Of a stretch of 64,000 nucleotides of DNA, positions 1 to 8,474 are shown piece by piece. The position numbers and the translations under genes were made by a program. The first letter of the stretch is position 1. Every line of letters begins with the position of its first letter. The stretch is taken from NCBI RefSeq assembly GCF_020535545.1, contig NZ_CP084752.1:3685501-3749500 (forward strand), given 5' to 3'. A model generated the notes under the pieces. The model was not told where the DNA came from. It saw only the letters and a list, made by a program, of their open reading frames with translations, and ran no database searches. This DNA is from Roseateles sp. XES5. Lineage in GTDB: Bacteria; Pseudomonadota; Alphaproteobacteria; Rhizobiales; Rhizobiaceae.

Positions 1-32
1 CAATTTCGTCGGATGGCGCGAGGCGCCGCTGG

Positions 33-632
33 TTACTTGACGCTACCGACAGCTTCGGCGCGGCCGTCCTGCAGCTTGACCCACTTGCCGGCATTGACGG
101 AGGACTGGCGCTTCAGGAAACGGTATTCGGTTTCGGACCAGAGCAGGACCTTGTTCCGCATGTTGTCGAGCACGAAGTCGCCGCGGTCGGTGCGCACGGT
201 CAGCACCGCATGACCGTCGCCGTTCGGCTGGAGCACGACCGTGATCAGGAGGTTGGACGGCGAAATCCCGGCTTCGATCAGGCGCTTGCGCTTGATGAGC
301 ACGTAGTCTTCGCAATCGGCCGCCGTATCGGGATAGGTCCACTGCTCCTCGACGCCGTAGATCTCCATGTCGGTCATCGGCACGTATTGGGTGTTGGCTT
401 CGTAGTTGACGTTGAGGATCGTCTTCCAGTTTTCCTGCGTCAGCGTCAGCGGGCCGGTGTCCTTGCCGTTGGAGCCGCATTCGTCGCTGTACTGCTTGCA
501 GAATTCATAGTGGCCGATGGGCTGGTTGGTCGCGCCCGCCAGCGGAATGTTCGCCGGAAGCGCAAGGGCGGCCTGCGCCGCAACCAGAGAAAAGAGGAAT
601 GCAAACGTCCCTGTCTTGATCGTTTTTGTCAT
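33..632 (-). CDS. Transglutaminase-like cysteine peptidase (BTLCP/LapG-like), exported
   Basis: A 199-residue protein of the bacterial transglutaminase-like cysteine proteinase family (DUF920), whose best-known member, LapG, cleaves adhesins in the periplasm. The first 24 residues form a signal peptide (TKTIKTG, then a hydrophobic stretch ending ALA). The catalytic triad is visible: Cys107 in DCEDYV, His141 in GHAVL and Asp156 in LDNM. I use the ATG at 632 because the signal peptide follows it directly; an in-frame ATG at 659 adds nine residues. The substrate is unknown. No LapD-like partner is in the window, but a PilZ protein lies upstream on the same strand. Confidence 0.88.
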   Translation of the reverse strand: MTKTIKTGTFAFLFSLVAAQAALALPANIPLAGATNQPIGHYEFCKQYSDECGSNGKDTGPLTLTQENWKTILNVNYEANTQYVPMTDMEIYGVEEQWTYPDTAADCEDYVLIKRKRLIEAGISPSNLLITVVLQPNGDGHAVLTVRTDRGDFVLDNMRNKVLLWSETEYRFLKRQSSVNAGKWVKLQDGRAEAVGSVK

Positions 633-1106
633 TGTGTCGTCCCCGTTTGATGAGGTCACAATGACACGTATGTTTTGAGCTTACGCGAAGCCCCGAAGTA
701 TAACTTAGTTCAAATCAAGATTGCATAAGTATAAAACAAGAAGAAAATTCGACTATTGTTTTATCTGTATTTGAGGCGAATTTTATTAAAATTATAGCGG
801 ATTGACCGGCAGCGGCAGCGGCCCCGCCTGCGCGATAGTCTTTTCTTTCAAGGCTTTGGATGGTTACCATTCGGTTTTTGGCCGCGAGACGGCCCGTCTC
901 CGCGCTGGTGCAGGCAGGGGAAGGGAGGGCGCGCGCGGTCCGCAAGTCTTGCCGGCGTTGCCCGGACCCTCGCATTTTCCGCTGAAATGCTGTCAGGGCG
1001 CTGAAAAAAAATTTGATTTTTTGTTGGCGTGCTGCACCGGTTTGAAACAGCAAAGGGCCCGACAGGGCCCTTTTGAAACGGATGCGATTGTCTTCGTGCC
1101 GGAATG
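633..1106. other. 474-bp intergenic region, AT-rich near 680-800
   Basis: There is no convincing gene here. The stretch next to the protease start (about 690-800) is strikingly AT-rich for this genome and probably carries the minus-strand promoter of that gene. The half near 1052-1073 holds the terminator of the PilZ gene. Open frames across the region lack family resemblance and rhizobial codon use. Confidence 0.5.
1052..1076 (-). terminator. Rho-independent terminator of PilZ gene
   Basis: An inverted repeat of AAAGGGCCC with a GACA loop lies about 34 bp downstream of the PilZ stop codon, followed on the minus strand by a T-containing stretch. It suits termination of the minus-strand transcript. 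Confidence 0.6.
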
Positions 1107-1721
1107 CTACAGGAAAGCGGTGAGTGCTTCGCGCGACTGGACCGAGGAGAACTCGATGGCGACGCCCTCCTGGAAGTGGCGGACGACGCGGCCCTTCATG
1201 TTGCCGAGCTGTACGGGCGTGCCGAGCGCCGGGCGCACGTCGATATCGACGGCGGCGCCGGACAGCGAAAGGTCTATGATGCGGCAGGGATAGCGCCGGC
1301 CGTCGTCGAGCATCAGGTCCGTGCGCGTGTTGCGCGGGGTGAGGCGGTCGTGGCGGCGGTCTTCCGGCAGGCCGAGTTCGTGCTTGTTGGCAATCCAGGT
1401 CAACTGCGCGGCAAGCTTCTCGCGCTTGCGGTCGGTGGCGTTCAGCTGGATGACGAAGCCGCTTTCGGTGAGCAGCGCGACGGTGCCCTCGATGCGGCCG
1501 AGGTGATCGACATAGGCGATGATGCGTTCGCCCATGCGCGGGCGGGCGCTGCACGTAAAGCTCGCGTCGCCGGGCGACATGTCGAGCACGGTGCAATCAT
1601 ATTCGTCATGGCTTGCGAGCATCAGCCGCCCAGACAGATTCACGGTCACGCGCTGGAAGCTGCGCTGATCGGGCTGCTGCGGTTTGCGGGCGGCGGGCGA
1701 TGCTTGCTGGAAAGAGTACAT
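1107..1721 (-). CDS. Tandem PilZ-domain protein, putative c-di-GMP receptor
   Basis: A 204-residue cytoplasmic protein with two PilZ-like halves. The C-terminal half (about residues 118-200) carries both c-di-GMP signatures: RLTPR at 126-130 fits RxxxR and DLSLSG at 150-155 fits D/NxSxxG. The N-terminal half (about 20-105) is degenerate: RVTVN replaces RxxxR and DMSPGD breaks the second motif. One c-di-GMP-binding domain and one structural domain is therefore likely. The output is unknown. It is transcribed alone toward the LapG-like protease gene and ends in a hairpin terminator. Confidence 0.85.
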   Translation of the reverse strand: MYSFQQASPAARKPQQPDQRSFQRVTVNLSGRLMLASHDEYDCTVLDMSPGDASFTCSARPRMGERIIAYVDHLGRIEGTVALLTESGFVIQLNATDRKREKLAAQLTWIANKHELGLPEDRRHDRLTPRNTRTDLMLDDGRRYPCRIIDLSLSGAAVDIDVRPALGTPVQLGNMKGRVVRHFQEGVAIEFSSVQSREALTAFL

Positions 1722-1910
1722 GAACGCGCGTGCCTGATGATCCTATCTCTTTCCAAGACTTAACCTTTCGGGGTTAACAGAAGGTTTGCCGGAAAGGGAA
1801 ATGTCATCGCAATCAAGGATTTCGGCAACCTGTGGGCGTCTGTAGTTGCTTTGCTCGCCCTGCTTGCCGGTCTCACGTGACGGTGCAGGTTTGCGCCGCC
1901 GCGCCTGCGC

Positions 1911-2555
1911 CTAGCGGCCGCGCGTTTCGCCGGGCTGCCGGCCGCCCTCGAAGATGCGCAGATGCAGCACCCGGCTCACCGTCTGGCCGAAGCCCGGCGG
2001 CCGCACGGCCATGACCGAGGTCGGCATGGGGATCGACGGCCGCTGGCCGGCGGGCTCGCGCAGGCGATCCGGGTCGATCACCGACAGCGAGGCGAGCGTG
2101 GCATAGCGGAAGGCGGCGAGCGGCGGGCGCTGACCGGGCAGGGGCGCGAAGGTGCCGATGATGCGATCCGCCGTCCGGCTCTTGGTGGCGAGCGGCAGCA
2201 GCAGGATTTCCGCTTCGGTCGTTTCCAGGACGCCATCGACGAGCTGCACGGCGAGGATGGCGGGGGTCGACTTTGTCATGACGTTCTCCGCGATCTTCGC
2301 GATACGGCCGCGCTGGTCGGCGGCAAAGAGCGCATCGAAACCCGCGCCCTTCAATTCCAGTCCGAACTGCGCGCAGAAGCGCGTGCCGGCAAGCCGGAAG
2401 CGCGGCGCATGCAGCCGGCCGCTTTCCAGAATGAAGACATCCGGCAGGATAGGGGCGATGTCGGCAGGTTCGATGGCGCTGCGCAGCGGCACCGCGCGCT
2501 CGCCGCGCTGGCGTGTCCAGTAATCGTAAAGTGCCGTCGCGGCTTTGGTCTGCAT
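1911..2555 (-). CDS. PAS_5 (DUF1446-type sensor fold) domain protein
   Basis: A 214-residue protein of the alphaproteobacterial PAS_5 family. The typical opening is present: LYDYWTRQRGERAVPLRS, then PADI..LPD.FILE, within the first 45 residues, followed by a PAS-like core to about residue 150. The C-terminus (PTSVMAVRPPGFGQTVSRVLHL) is conserved in the family as I know it. No output domain is fused, so a sensory or regulatory role is only inferred. I chose the ATG at 2555 because the family motif begins eight residues later; a longer frame to 2591 exists. It is divergent from the rhomboid gene. Confidence 0.8.
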   Translation of the reverse strand: MQTKAATALYDYWTRQRGERAVPLRSAIEPADIAPILPDVFILESGRLHAPRFRLAGTRFCAQFGLELKGAGFDALFAADQRGRIAKIAENVMTKSTPAILAVQLVDGVLETTEAEILLLPLATKSRTADRIIGTFAPLPGQRPPLAAFRYATLASLSVIDPDRLREPAGQRPSIPMPTSVMAVRPPGFGQTVSRVLHLRIFEGGRQPGETRGR

Positions 2556-2837
2556 GCTCGTCTTCCATTCGCTTCTGTTCCGTTCCGGCACGAAAGAGCG
2601 GCCGGAAGGGGCATTCAGGAAGAGCGGTGCGAGTTTCGTGCCACCGCGATATTAAGGTTAACAAATGGTTTGCATTGCGCGTCGCGGCGGCTTGGGCAAA
2701 CATCCGTCCATCCCTCCGCGAGGGAATGGTTTACTGCACATCGATTTCAGCCCCGGGGATTGGGGGCACCGGCCGTCAGCGAAAGCTGCACGGCCTTTCT
2801 TTTCTCTGTATAAGCGCGATTCTGTTTTCAGGAATTT

Positions 2838-3590
2838 GTGGTGACGGTCATGCGTAACGACGGCGTTGAGGTTGAAGGGGACGGGCTGGCGGTCCGCAAG
2901 CGGGAGCCGGCCTTCAACCTGCCGGGCAGTCTCGTTGCCATTCTCGGCCTGCTGACGCTGATCCACGCGGTGCGCACCTACATCCTGTCGGTCACCGCCG
3001 ATGAATTCGTGCTGCTGCATTTCGCCTTCATTCCGGGGCGCTACAGCGTGCCCTTCGCGGAGCAGGATCTTGGCTGGCTGTGGAGCCCGGTCACCTATTC
3101 GCTGCTGCACGGCAGCTGGGAACATCTGATTTTCAACGCCTTCTGGATGGTCGCCTTCGGCGCGCCGGTCGTGCGGCGCATCGGTATCCTGCGCTTCTTT
3201 CTCTTCTGGTGTCTTTCTGCAGCGGCGGCTGTGGCGTTTCACACGGTGCTGCACTGGGGGGCGATGGTGCTCGTCGTCGGCGCGTCCGGCGTCGTTTCCG
3301 GCCTGATGGGCGCGGCCGCCCGTTTCGTCTTCTCGCCCAGCGGGCGCATCAGCCGGCAGTTCGCCCATCTCAACCGGCGCCTGACGATCGTGGAGGCGCT
3401 GTCCAACCGCTCCGTCCTGGTCTTTTCGGGCATCTGGTTCCTCACCAATTTCCTGATCGGCTTCGGCCAGATCTTCGGCTCGGTCGCCGGCGGGGCCATT
3501 GCCTGGGAAGCGCATATCGGCGGCTTCCTCTTCGGCTTCCTGTTCTTCCCGCTCTTCGACGTTGCAAGCGGCGAAAGCCGCCGGGATTAA
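2838..3590 (+). CDS. Rhomboid family intramembrane serine protease
   Basis: A protein of about 250 residues with six or seven predicted membrane helices. Rhomboid hallmarks are present: H91-x4-H96-x3-N100 in the second helix (HGSWEHLIFN), catalytic Ser150 in GASG, and catalytic His226 in EAHIGGFLFG. It should cut transmembrane substrates within the inner membrane; the substrate is unknown. Start choice is uncertain: GTG 2838, GTG 2841 and ATG 2850 are in frame, and AGGA at 2830 fits 2841 best by spacing. It is transcribed alone, 246 bp from the divergent PAS gene. Confidence 0.88.
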   Translation: MVTVMRNDGVEVEGDGLAVRKREPAFNLPGSLVAILGLLTLIHAVRTYILSVTADEFVLLHFAFIPGRYSVPFAEQDLGWLWSPVTYSLLHGSWEHLIFNAFWMVAFGAPVVRRIGILRFFLFWCLSAAAAVAFHTVLHWGAMVLVVGASGVVSGLMGAAARFVFSPSGRISRQFAHLNRRLTIVEALSNRSVLVFSGIWFLTNFLIGFGQIFGSVAGGAIAWEAHIGGFLFGFLFFPLFDVASGESRRD

Positions 3591-3642
3591 CGATAGTCCT
3601 TTAGCGGTCTTGCAATCGCCCCTTTCGTGGCGCACCATGATG

Positions 3643-3674
3643 GTGTTCCGGTTCGCACATGCCCACCGGAACAC
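3643..3674 (+). other. Inverted repeat upstream of CBS gene
   Basis: GTGTTCCGGT and ACCGGAACAC form a perfect 10-bp inverted repeat with a 12-nt spacer in the leader of the CBS gene. No T-run follows. It could be an operator or an mRNA hairpin. Confidence 0.45.
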
Positions 3675-3774
3675 GGGACATCTCCAAGGAGGAAGCAGAT
3701 GTCCCCGGTACAGGCAGGGCATCCCTGCGCGGGTGTCCCGCCTCTCAGCGTCATGATGCACACGGGAGGTACGC

Positions 3775-4203
3775 ATGTATGTGAAGACGATACTGGACGA
3801 AAAAGGCCGCAACGTCGTAACCGGCGGCCCGCAGCTCACCGTCAGGCAGGCTGCCGTCTATCTGCATGAAAATCACATCGGCGCCATCGTCATCGTCGAT
3901 CGCAACGACCGCATCGCGGGCATTGCGACCGAGCGGGACATCGTGGCCGCCGTGGCCCGCAACGGGGCCGAATGCATGGACAAGCCCATTTCCTCCATCA
4001 TGTGGGGCAACGTCTATCGTTGTGAAGAAGACCAGGGCGTCAACGAACTCATGGAAATGATGAGCAAATTGCGCGCTCGCCACATTCCCGTGGAGAAAGA
4101 CGGGCGTCTTGTCGGCATCGTTTCGATCGGCGACGTGGTGAAATCCCACATCCGCGCGATCCAGCATGAAGCCGACGCCATCAAGGCCTATATTTCCAGC
4201 TGA
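3775..4203 (+). CDS. Tandem CBS-domain protein
   Basis: A 142-residue cytoplasmic protein made of two CBS motifs (about residues 8-62 and 70-128) and nothing else. Recognisable pieces are AAVYLHENHIGAIVIVD, IATERDIVAAVA, LMEMMSKLRARHIPV and GIVSIGDVVK. Stand-alone CBS pairs bind adenine nucleotides and modulate partner proteins; the ligand here is unknown. The start has GGAGG a few bases upstream. A separate out-of-frame reading frame with a strong AAGGAGG site starts at 3699 and overlaps this start, so translational coupling is possible. Confidence 0.88.
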   Translation: MYVKTILDEKGRNVVTGGPQLTVRQAAVYLHENHIGAIVIVDRNDRIAGIATERDIVAAVARNGAECMDKPISSIMWGNVYRCEEDQGVNELMEMMSKLRARHIPVEKDGRLVGIVSIGDVVKSHIRAIQHEADAIKAYISS

Positions 4204-4278
4204 TACTGGCAGCCGAACGGTTTCGGGCGGAACGATCCTCATCGTCCCGCCCGCCGTTTTGTCTGGTTTTCTTGACGC

Positions 4279-4322
4279 GTCATCATCCGATGCCGAAGCG
4301 ATGCCGTTTCGGCTGGAAATGC
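4279..4322. repeat. REP-like palindromic repeat, copy A
   Basis: A 44-bp palindromic element with arms GCCGAAGCG / CGtTTCGGC around ATGC, ending GGAAATGC, abuts the patatin stop codon between two convergent genes. It matches the family seen at 12.4, 19.5, 23.3, 34.4 and 48.9 kb. Confidence 0.8.
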
Positions 4323-4323
4323 C

Positions 4324-5220
4324 CTAGCGGGCCATGACGACCTCCTGCATGCGCTTGATCTCGAAAATCCGCGCCTTGGCTTCCAGATAGCCGCGATCGA
4401 TCGATTCGCCCGCGCGGTGGAATTCCGACAGGCCGATATCCGACAGTTTGGGATGCAGCGCGAGGTCCGGCGGGTCGCCGGCAAGACGTGCGCGGGAAAT
4501 GCGGTCCTGGATGATGTTGAAGGACTGCACCATCACGCCGGTGAGACCCAGCCGTGCGGCGCTGTTTTCCTGTTTCGGTTCCTCGATCTTCTGGGGGCTC
4601 GCGCTGTGCTTGATGACGGCGGAGCGGCCGTAGAGGTCGTAGTTGAGGTTGACGGCGACGACCAGCGGCTCCTCATGGGCGCGGCAGACCGAGACCGGCA
4701 CGGGATTGACGAGCGCGCCGTCGACCAGTGTGCGGTTGTTGCACTTGATCGGCTCGAAGATGCCCGGCAGCGCGTAGGAGGCCCGCAGCGCGGTGATCAG
4801 CGCGCCGCTGTTGATCCACACTTCGTGGCCGCTGTTGACCTCCGTCGCCACGGCGACGAAGGGGCGGTCGAGGTCTTCGATCGACAGATGCTCCAGATGC
4901 TCCTGCATGCGCTTCGTCAGCCGCATGCCGCCGAAAAGGCCGGAGCCGCGGATGGTGAAATCGAGAAGGCTGGCGATGCGCCGCATGGTCAGGGAGCGGG
5001 CGAAGCTCTCCAGCTCGTCCAGCTTGCCGGCGAGGTAACAGCCGCCGACCAATGCGCCGATGGAGGTGCCCGCGATCATGCCGATCTCGATGCCTTCCTC
5101 CTCCAGCGCCCTGAGGACGCCGATATGCGCCCAGCCGCGGGCAGCACCGCCGCCCAGCGCCAGTGCGATTTTCGGTTTGCGCGGCGGGGCCGGCGCGGGA
5201 ATGTGCGACATGTCGTTCAT
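4324..5220 (-). CDS. Patatin-like phospholipase
   Basis: A 298-residue patatin-family lipid acyl hydrolase with the Ser-Asp dyad. The oxyanion motif GGGAARG spans residues 23-29, the nucleophile elbow GTSIG has Ser53, and the catalytic Asp167 lies in DGA. The N-terminus is proline-rich with no signal peptide, so it is probably cytoplasmic or membrane-peripheral. The physiological lipid is unknown. I use the ATG at 5220; a frame to 5286 would add 22 residues outside the conserved fold. It is the distal gene on the minus strand below hisI, with 430 bp between. Confidence 0.88.
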   Translation of the reverse strand: MNDMSHIPAPAPPRKPKIALALGGGAARGWAHIGVLRALEEEGIEIGMIAGTSIGALVGGCYLAGKLDELESFARSLTMRRIASLLDFTIRGSGLFGGMRLTKRMQEHLEHLSIEDLDRPFVAVATEVNSGHEVWINSGALITALRASYALPGIFEPIKCNNRTLVDGALVNPVPVSVCRAHEEPLVVAVNLNYDLYGRSAVIKHSASPQKIEEPKQENSAARLGLTGVMVQSFNIIQDRISRARLAGDPPDLALHPKLSDIGLSEFHRAGESIDRGYLEAKARIFEIKRMQEVVMAR

Positions 5221-5650
5221 GGAAGGTCCGCCCGGATCCGATGCATCCGCTGTTACGAGGCTACGATTGAAACTCCAGTTCAGCATTGCGGACCTCCGTT
5301 ACGCAGAGGAATTCGCGGTACGGCAAACAGTTCCGCCGTCCGGGCGACCTCGGCAACACGATAGATGACAGGATAGGTGCAGTGTGTGACACGGGGAACA
5401 TTCAGGGCGAAATTCCACCCGGAAGGCTCGGCCGGTGCGTCCCGTCGAAGCTGGAGGAGGGCGCTTGCCCTCGGGATCGTCGCCTCGGTGGAGGTGGCGT
5501 TGGAAACCGGCCGTGACGCATACGAGCGATGGTGTTCCATGTCCTGATCCGCATGGCGGGGATATGTGCCGCCATGCGAGGCATTAGGCGTTCCGACCCG
5601 TTGCCAAAGCGTGAATTCGTGCCGAAATGGCGCGCAAACCGTGCAGATGC
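5221..5650. other. 430-bp region without a supported gene
   Basis: This stretch lies between patatin and hisI, both on the minus strand. Frames on both strands (for example 5280-5516) have no family resemblance. I see a GGAGGGCGCTTGCCCTC hairpin-like sequence near 5454-5473 and nothing else certain; the patatin promoter is presumably here. Confidence 0.4.
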
Positions 5651-6103
5651 TTAATTTTTGCTGTAGATCGCCGCCGGGTCGAACTGCGGCTCGCCGCCGG
5701 TGATCGTCAGCACCGCGCCATCGGGGCCGTTGGAAACGGTACGGTAGAAACACGAACGGCGGCCGGTGTGGCAGGTGGCGTCGTGACCGGCGACGGAGAC
5801 CTTCAGCCACACGGCGTCCTGGTCGCAATCCGTCCTGAGCTCGACGACCGTCTGGAGATTGCCCGAGGTCTCGCCCTTCTTCCACAAGGCCTTGCGGGAA
5901 CGGCTCCAGTAGTGGGCGATGCCGGTCTCGATGGTAAGCGCCAGCGACTGCGCGTTCATATGCGCGACCATCAGCAATTCGCCGTCCTTCGCGTCGGTCA
6001 CGACGGCGGTAACGAGGCCGTTTTCATCGAAACGGGGGGTGAAGGCCGGGCCTGTTTCCAGTTCGGCCTTGTCCTTTGAGGGGGCTTGGAAGGTGATCGG
6101 CAT
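5651..6103 (-). CDS. hisI: Phosphoribosyl-AMP cyclohydrolase
   Basis: A 150-residue monofunctional enzyme for the third step of histidine synthesis, opening the adenine ring of PR-AMP. Conserved pieces are [28 protein letters not shown] and [11 protein letters not shown], with the Zn/Mg-binding DCDQDA aspartates and the cysteines of [10 protein letters not shown]. There is no HisE pyrophosphohydrolase domain, as usual in alphaproteobacteria. The ATG at 6103 is chosen because the family start (MPITFQAPS) follows; the frame runs on to 6259 into folE. It lies 35 bp downstream of folE, so the two are probably cotranscribed. Confidence 0.95.
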   Translation of the reverse strand: MPITFQAPSKDKAELETGPAFTPRFDENGLVTAVVTDAKDGELLMVAHMNAQSLALTIETGIAHYWSRSRKALWKKGETSGNLQTVVELRTDCDQDAVWLKVSVAGHDATCHTGRRSCFYRTVSNGPDGAVLTITGGEPQFDPAAIYSKN

Positions 6104-6138
6104 GGCGGTCGGCTCCGTCTGATGGAGCCGGCGTGCGC

Positions 6139-6750
6139 CTAGCTCCGGATCATCGTCATGAACCGGACCTGTTCGGTCGGCTCGGTCTTGAAGGCACCGG
6201 TAAAGGTGGTGGTGAGCGTTGTCGAGCCCTGTTTCTGGATGCCGCGCATGGCCATGCACATATGCTCGGCCTCGATCATCACGGCGACGCCGCGCGGGTT
6301 CAGCGTTTCGTCGATGGACCTGGCGATCTGCGCCGTCATCGTCTCCTGCGTCTGCAGGCGGCGGCCGAAGATCTCCACCACGCGGGCGATCTTGGACAGG
6401 CCGAGCACCCGGCCGTTCGGCAGATAGGCGACATGCGCCTTGCCGATGATCGGCACCATGTGGTGTTCGCAGTGCGAGAAGAAGGGAATGTCCTTCACCA
6501 GCACCATGTCGTCGTAGCCGGCAACCTCCTCGAAGGTGCGGCCGAGCACGTCTTCGGCGGCAAGATCGTAGCCGGAGAAGAGTTCGCGATAGGCTTTCGC
6601 CACGCGCTTGGGCGTATCGAGCAGGCCTTCGCGCTCCGGATCGTCGCCGGCCCAGCGCAGGAGAACGCGGACGGCGTCTTCCGCCTCCTTCTGGGAGGGA
6701 CGGTTCGACGGATCATCGACACGCGGAAAATTGGTGACTATGGCGTCCAT
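6139..6750 (-). CDS. folE: GTP cyclohydrolase I
   Basis: A 203-residue homodecameric Zn enzyme that converts GTP to dihydroneopterin triphosphate for folate synthesis. The zinc ligands Cys94 (SHCEHHMVP) and Cys165 (EAEHMCM) and catalytic His97 and His163 are in place. Family motifs [22 protein letters not shown] and [11 protein letters not shown] are intact and the length is normal. It is the first gene of the folE-hisI pair and is divergent from the Fe-S scaffold gene. Confidence 0.96.
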   Translation of the reverse strand: MDAIVTNFPRVDDPSNRPSQKEAEDAVRVLLRWAGDDPEREGLLDTPKRVAKAYRELFSGYDLAAEDVLGRTFEEVAGYDDMVLVKDIPFFSHCEHHMVPIIGKAHVAYLPNGRVLGLSKIARVVEIFGRRLQTQETMTAQIARSIDETLNPRGVAVMIEAEHMCMAMRGIQKQGSTTLTTTFTGAFKTEPTEQVRFMTMIRS

Positions 6751-7083
6751 GGACCCATTGACCTTTCTGCAGGTTACCTGACGTGTTTATCGGACTCGCC
6801 ACTGGCCATTCGCCTAACCCTGCAGGCTTGGGTTCCGTTGGCGGGCTCCGGGGCTTTCTGGTCTTCGCTTAACAGTGCGCATGACCGTCCGGCACGGTTT
6901 CCCAAACAACAGGTGACCGGCTTGCTCCTTGCAAAACGCTCACCCCAATACGAGTTATCATATAGTATCGAGCAACCACTGCGAAAGAGGCTCCAGGCGA
7001 CACGCGGTGCTTTTTTACCGACGACACCGGAATAATCTCCTCGGATCATTGAAGATTCCGCAAAAAACGCGGAAAACAGGGCC
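6751..7083. other. 333-bp divergent promoter region (folE / Fe-S scaffold)
   Basis: This is the gap between two divergent genes. A relatively AT-rich stretch at 6945-6970 may hold the promoter of the scaffold gene, and a small dyad GATTCCGCaaaaaaCGCGGAAAA lies close to its start. No gene is visible. Confidence 0.4.
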
Positions 7084-7530
7084 ATGATGGACGATATCTA
7101 CAACAGCCGTATCCTCGAATTCGCCGGCAATATCCCGCGCATCGGCACGCTTGCGGATGCGGATGCGGAGGCCGGCGCCCATTCCAAGCTCTGCGGCTCG
7201 CGGGTGAAGGTCTATCTGAAGCTCGACGGCGATACGGTCAGCGATTTCGCGCATGAGGTGAAGGCCTGCGCGCTCGGCCAGGCGTCTTCCTCGGTGATGG
7301 CGCGTCACGTGATCGGTGCGACGGTGGCGGAAATCCGTCAGGCGCGCGAGGACATGCTGGCCATGCTGAAGGCGGACGGCGAGGGGCCGACCGGCCGCTT
7401 CGAGGACATGCGTTTCCTCAAACCCGTCAAGGACTACAAGGCCCGCCATGCCTCCACCATGCTGACCTTCGACGCCGTGGTGGACGCCATCGGCCAGATC
7501 GAGGCGAAGCGGCTGGAAACGGCCGGGTAA
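7084..7530 (+). CDS. IscU/NifU-N-type iron-sulfur scaffold protein, third Cys lost
   Basis: A 148-residue member of the IscU/SufU/NifU-N scaffold family. Two of the three cluster-ligand cysteines are present (Cys37 in LCGSRV, Cys62 in ACALGQASSS). At the third site, normally His-Cys, the sequence is ARHAST: His122 is kept and Cys is replaced by Ala123. Cluster binding would thus differ from standard IscU. The family is common in rhizobia, so this is not a sequencing accident. ATGs at 7084 and 7087 are both possible. It is followed 45 bp later by yidD. Confidence 0.85.
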   Translation: MMDDIYNSRILEFAGNIPRIGTLADADAEAGAHSKLCGSRVKVYLKLDGDTVSDFAHEVKACALGQASSSVMARHVIGATVAEIRQAREDMLAMLKADGEGPTGRFEDMRFLKPVKDYKARHASTMLTFDAVVDAIGQIEAKRLETAG

Positions 7531-7575
7531 GAGACGTGCACGCGGCTTGCTCCTTCTTCCCGGGTACTCCCGCCC

Positions 7576-7944
7576 ATGTGTGACGCCCCGAACTGCGATC
7601 ATGCTCATGAGCGCCCGCCCTATCGGGGCCGCAACTGGCGCGGACCGTTCCGCAGGACGCCGGGGCGGCTTTTCGGCATGGGCTTCATCCGCCTCTATCA
7701 ACTGACGCTCTCCGGCTTCATCGGCAATTCCTGCCGGCATCTGCCGACCTGTTCCGAATATGGCTACGAGGCGGTCGCCCGGCATGGCCTGTGGCGCGGC
7801 GGTTTCATGACGCTGTTCCGCGTCGTGCGCTGCGGGCCGGGGGGCACGCATGGTTTCGATCCGGTTCCGCCCGTCTTGGAAAGCCGGTTCCAATGGTGGG
7901 CGCCCTGGCGGCTCTGGCGTCTCTCGAAGGCGGAGCGCGGATAG
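7576..7944 (+). CDS. yidD: Membrane protein insertion efficiency factor YidD
   Basis: A 122-residue protein of the YidD family, a small membrane-associated factor that assists YidC-dependent insertion. The signature RLYQLTLSGFIGNSCRHLPTCSEYGYEAV, followed by RGGFMTLFRVVRCGPGGTHGFDPVP, is complete with its conserved cysteines. The N-terminal 35 residues are a basic extension with MCDAPNCDHAH. It lies away from the rpmH-rnpA-yidC locus, as in other Rhizobiaceae. Its stop codon directly abuts the ATG of the next gene. Confidence 0.93.
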   Translation: MCDAPNCDHAHERPPYRGRNWRGPFRRTPGRLFGMGFIRLYQLTLSGFIGNSCRHLPTCSEYGYEAVARHGLWRGGFMTLFRVVRCGPGGTHGFDPVPPVLESRFQWWAPWRLWRLSKAERG

Positions 7945-8472
7945 ATGACGACCTATGTGGCGCTCCTCCATTCGATCGTGCTCGGCCCCGGCAAGCGGCT
8001 GGTGATGACGGACCTGAAGGCGATGGCCGAGGCGCTGGGCTTTCGTGCGCCGCGCACGCTGGTCGCCACCGGCAACCTGATCTTCGAGGCGGAGGCGGCG
8101 CCGCTTGCCGAAATCGAGGATCGGCTGGAGACGGCCTTCCGGGCCCGCTTCGGCAAACATGTCGATATCATCCTGCGGGAGGCCGATGCCTTTCGCCGCC
8201 TTGCGGCCGGCAATCCCTTTCCAGAAGGCAACGCGCCGGATGTCGGCATCCGCGTCATGCGCCAGCCACTCGGGCCCGAGGCACTGCCGAAGCTCGAGCG
8301 CCTTGCGACGCCGGACATCAGGCTCGCGCTTGTCGATGGCGACCTCTGGATCGATTTTTCCCGAAAGCCGAGCGAGACGAGACTGCTGTCGCACCTGACG
8401 ACGAAGAAGCTCGGCATCGGCACCTTGCGCAACGCCAACACCATCAACGGCCTTGCGGCGATGCTCGGCTGA
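7945..8472 (+). CDS. DUF1697 family protein
   Basis: A 175-residue protein of the widespread DUF1697 family, recognised from the opening TYVALLHSIVLG, the ATGNLIFEA motif and the end TLRNANTINGLAAML. No enzymatic role is established. It begins directly after the yidD stop (TAGATG), so it is translationally coupled to yidD. It ends 2 bp from the stop of the convergent ICMT-like gene, leaving no room for a separate terminator. Confidence 0.85.
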   Translation: MTTYVALLHSIVLGPGKRLVMTDLKAMAEALGFRAPRTLVATGNLIFEAEAAPLAEIEDRLETAFRARFGKHVDIILREADAFRRLAAGNPFPEGNAPDVGIRVMRQPLGPEALPKLERLATPDIRLALVDGDLWIDFSRKPSETRLLSHLTTKKLGIGTLRNANTINGLAAMLG

Positions 8473-8474
8473 CC

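Noticed and set aside
1757..1776. TTAACC...GGTTAAC near the PilZ start as a CtrA site
   Set aside because: The half-sites are 10 bp apart rather than the 7 bp of the CtrA motif.
2658..3839. 393-codon open frame antisense to the rhomboid gene
   Set aside because: Charged low-complexity translation; the plus strand encodes a clear rhomboid protease.
5280..5885. Open frame overlapping hisI on the same strand
   Set aside because: No family resemblance, and its upstream part overlaps hisI in another frame.
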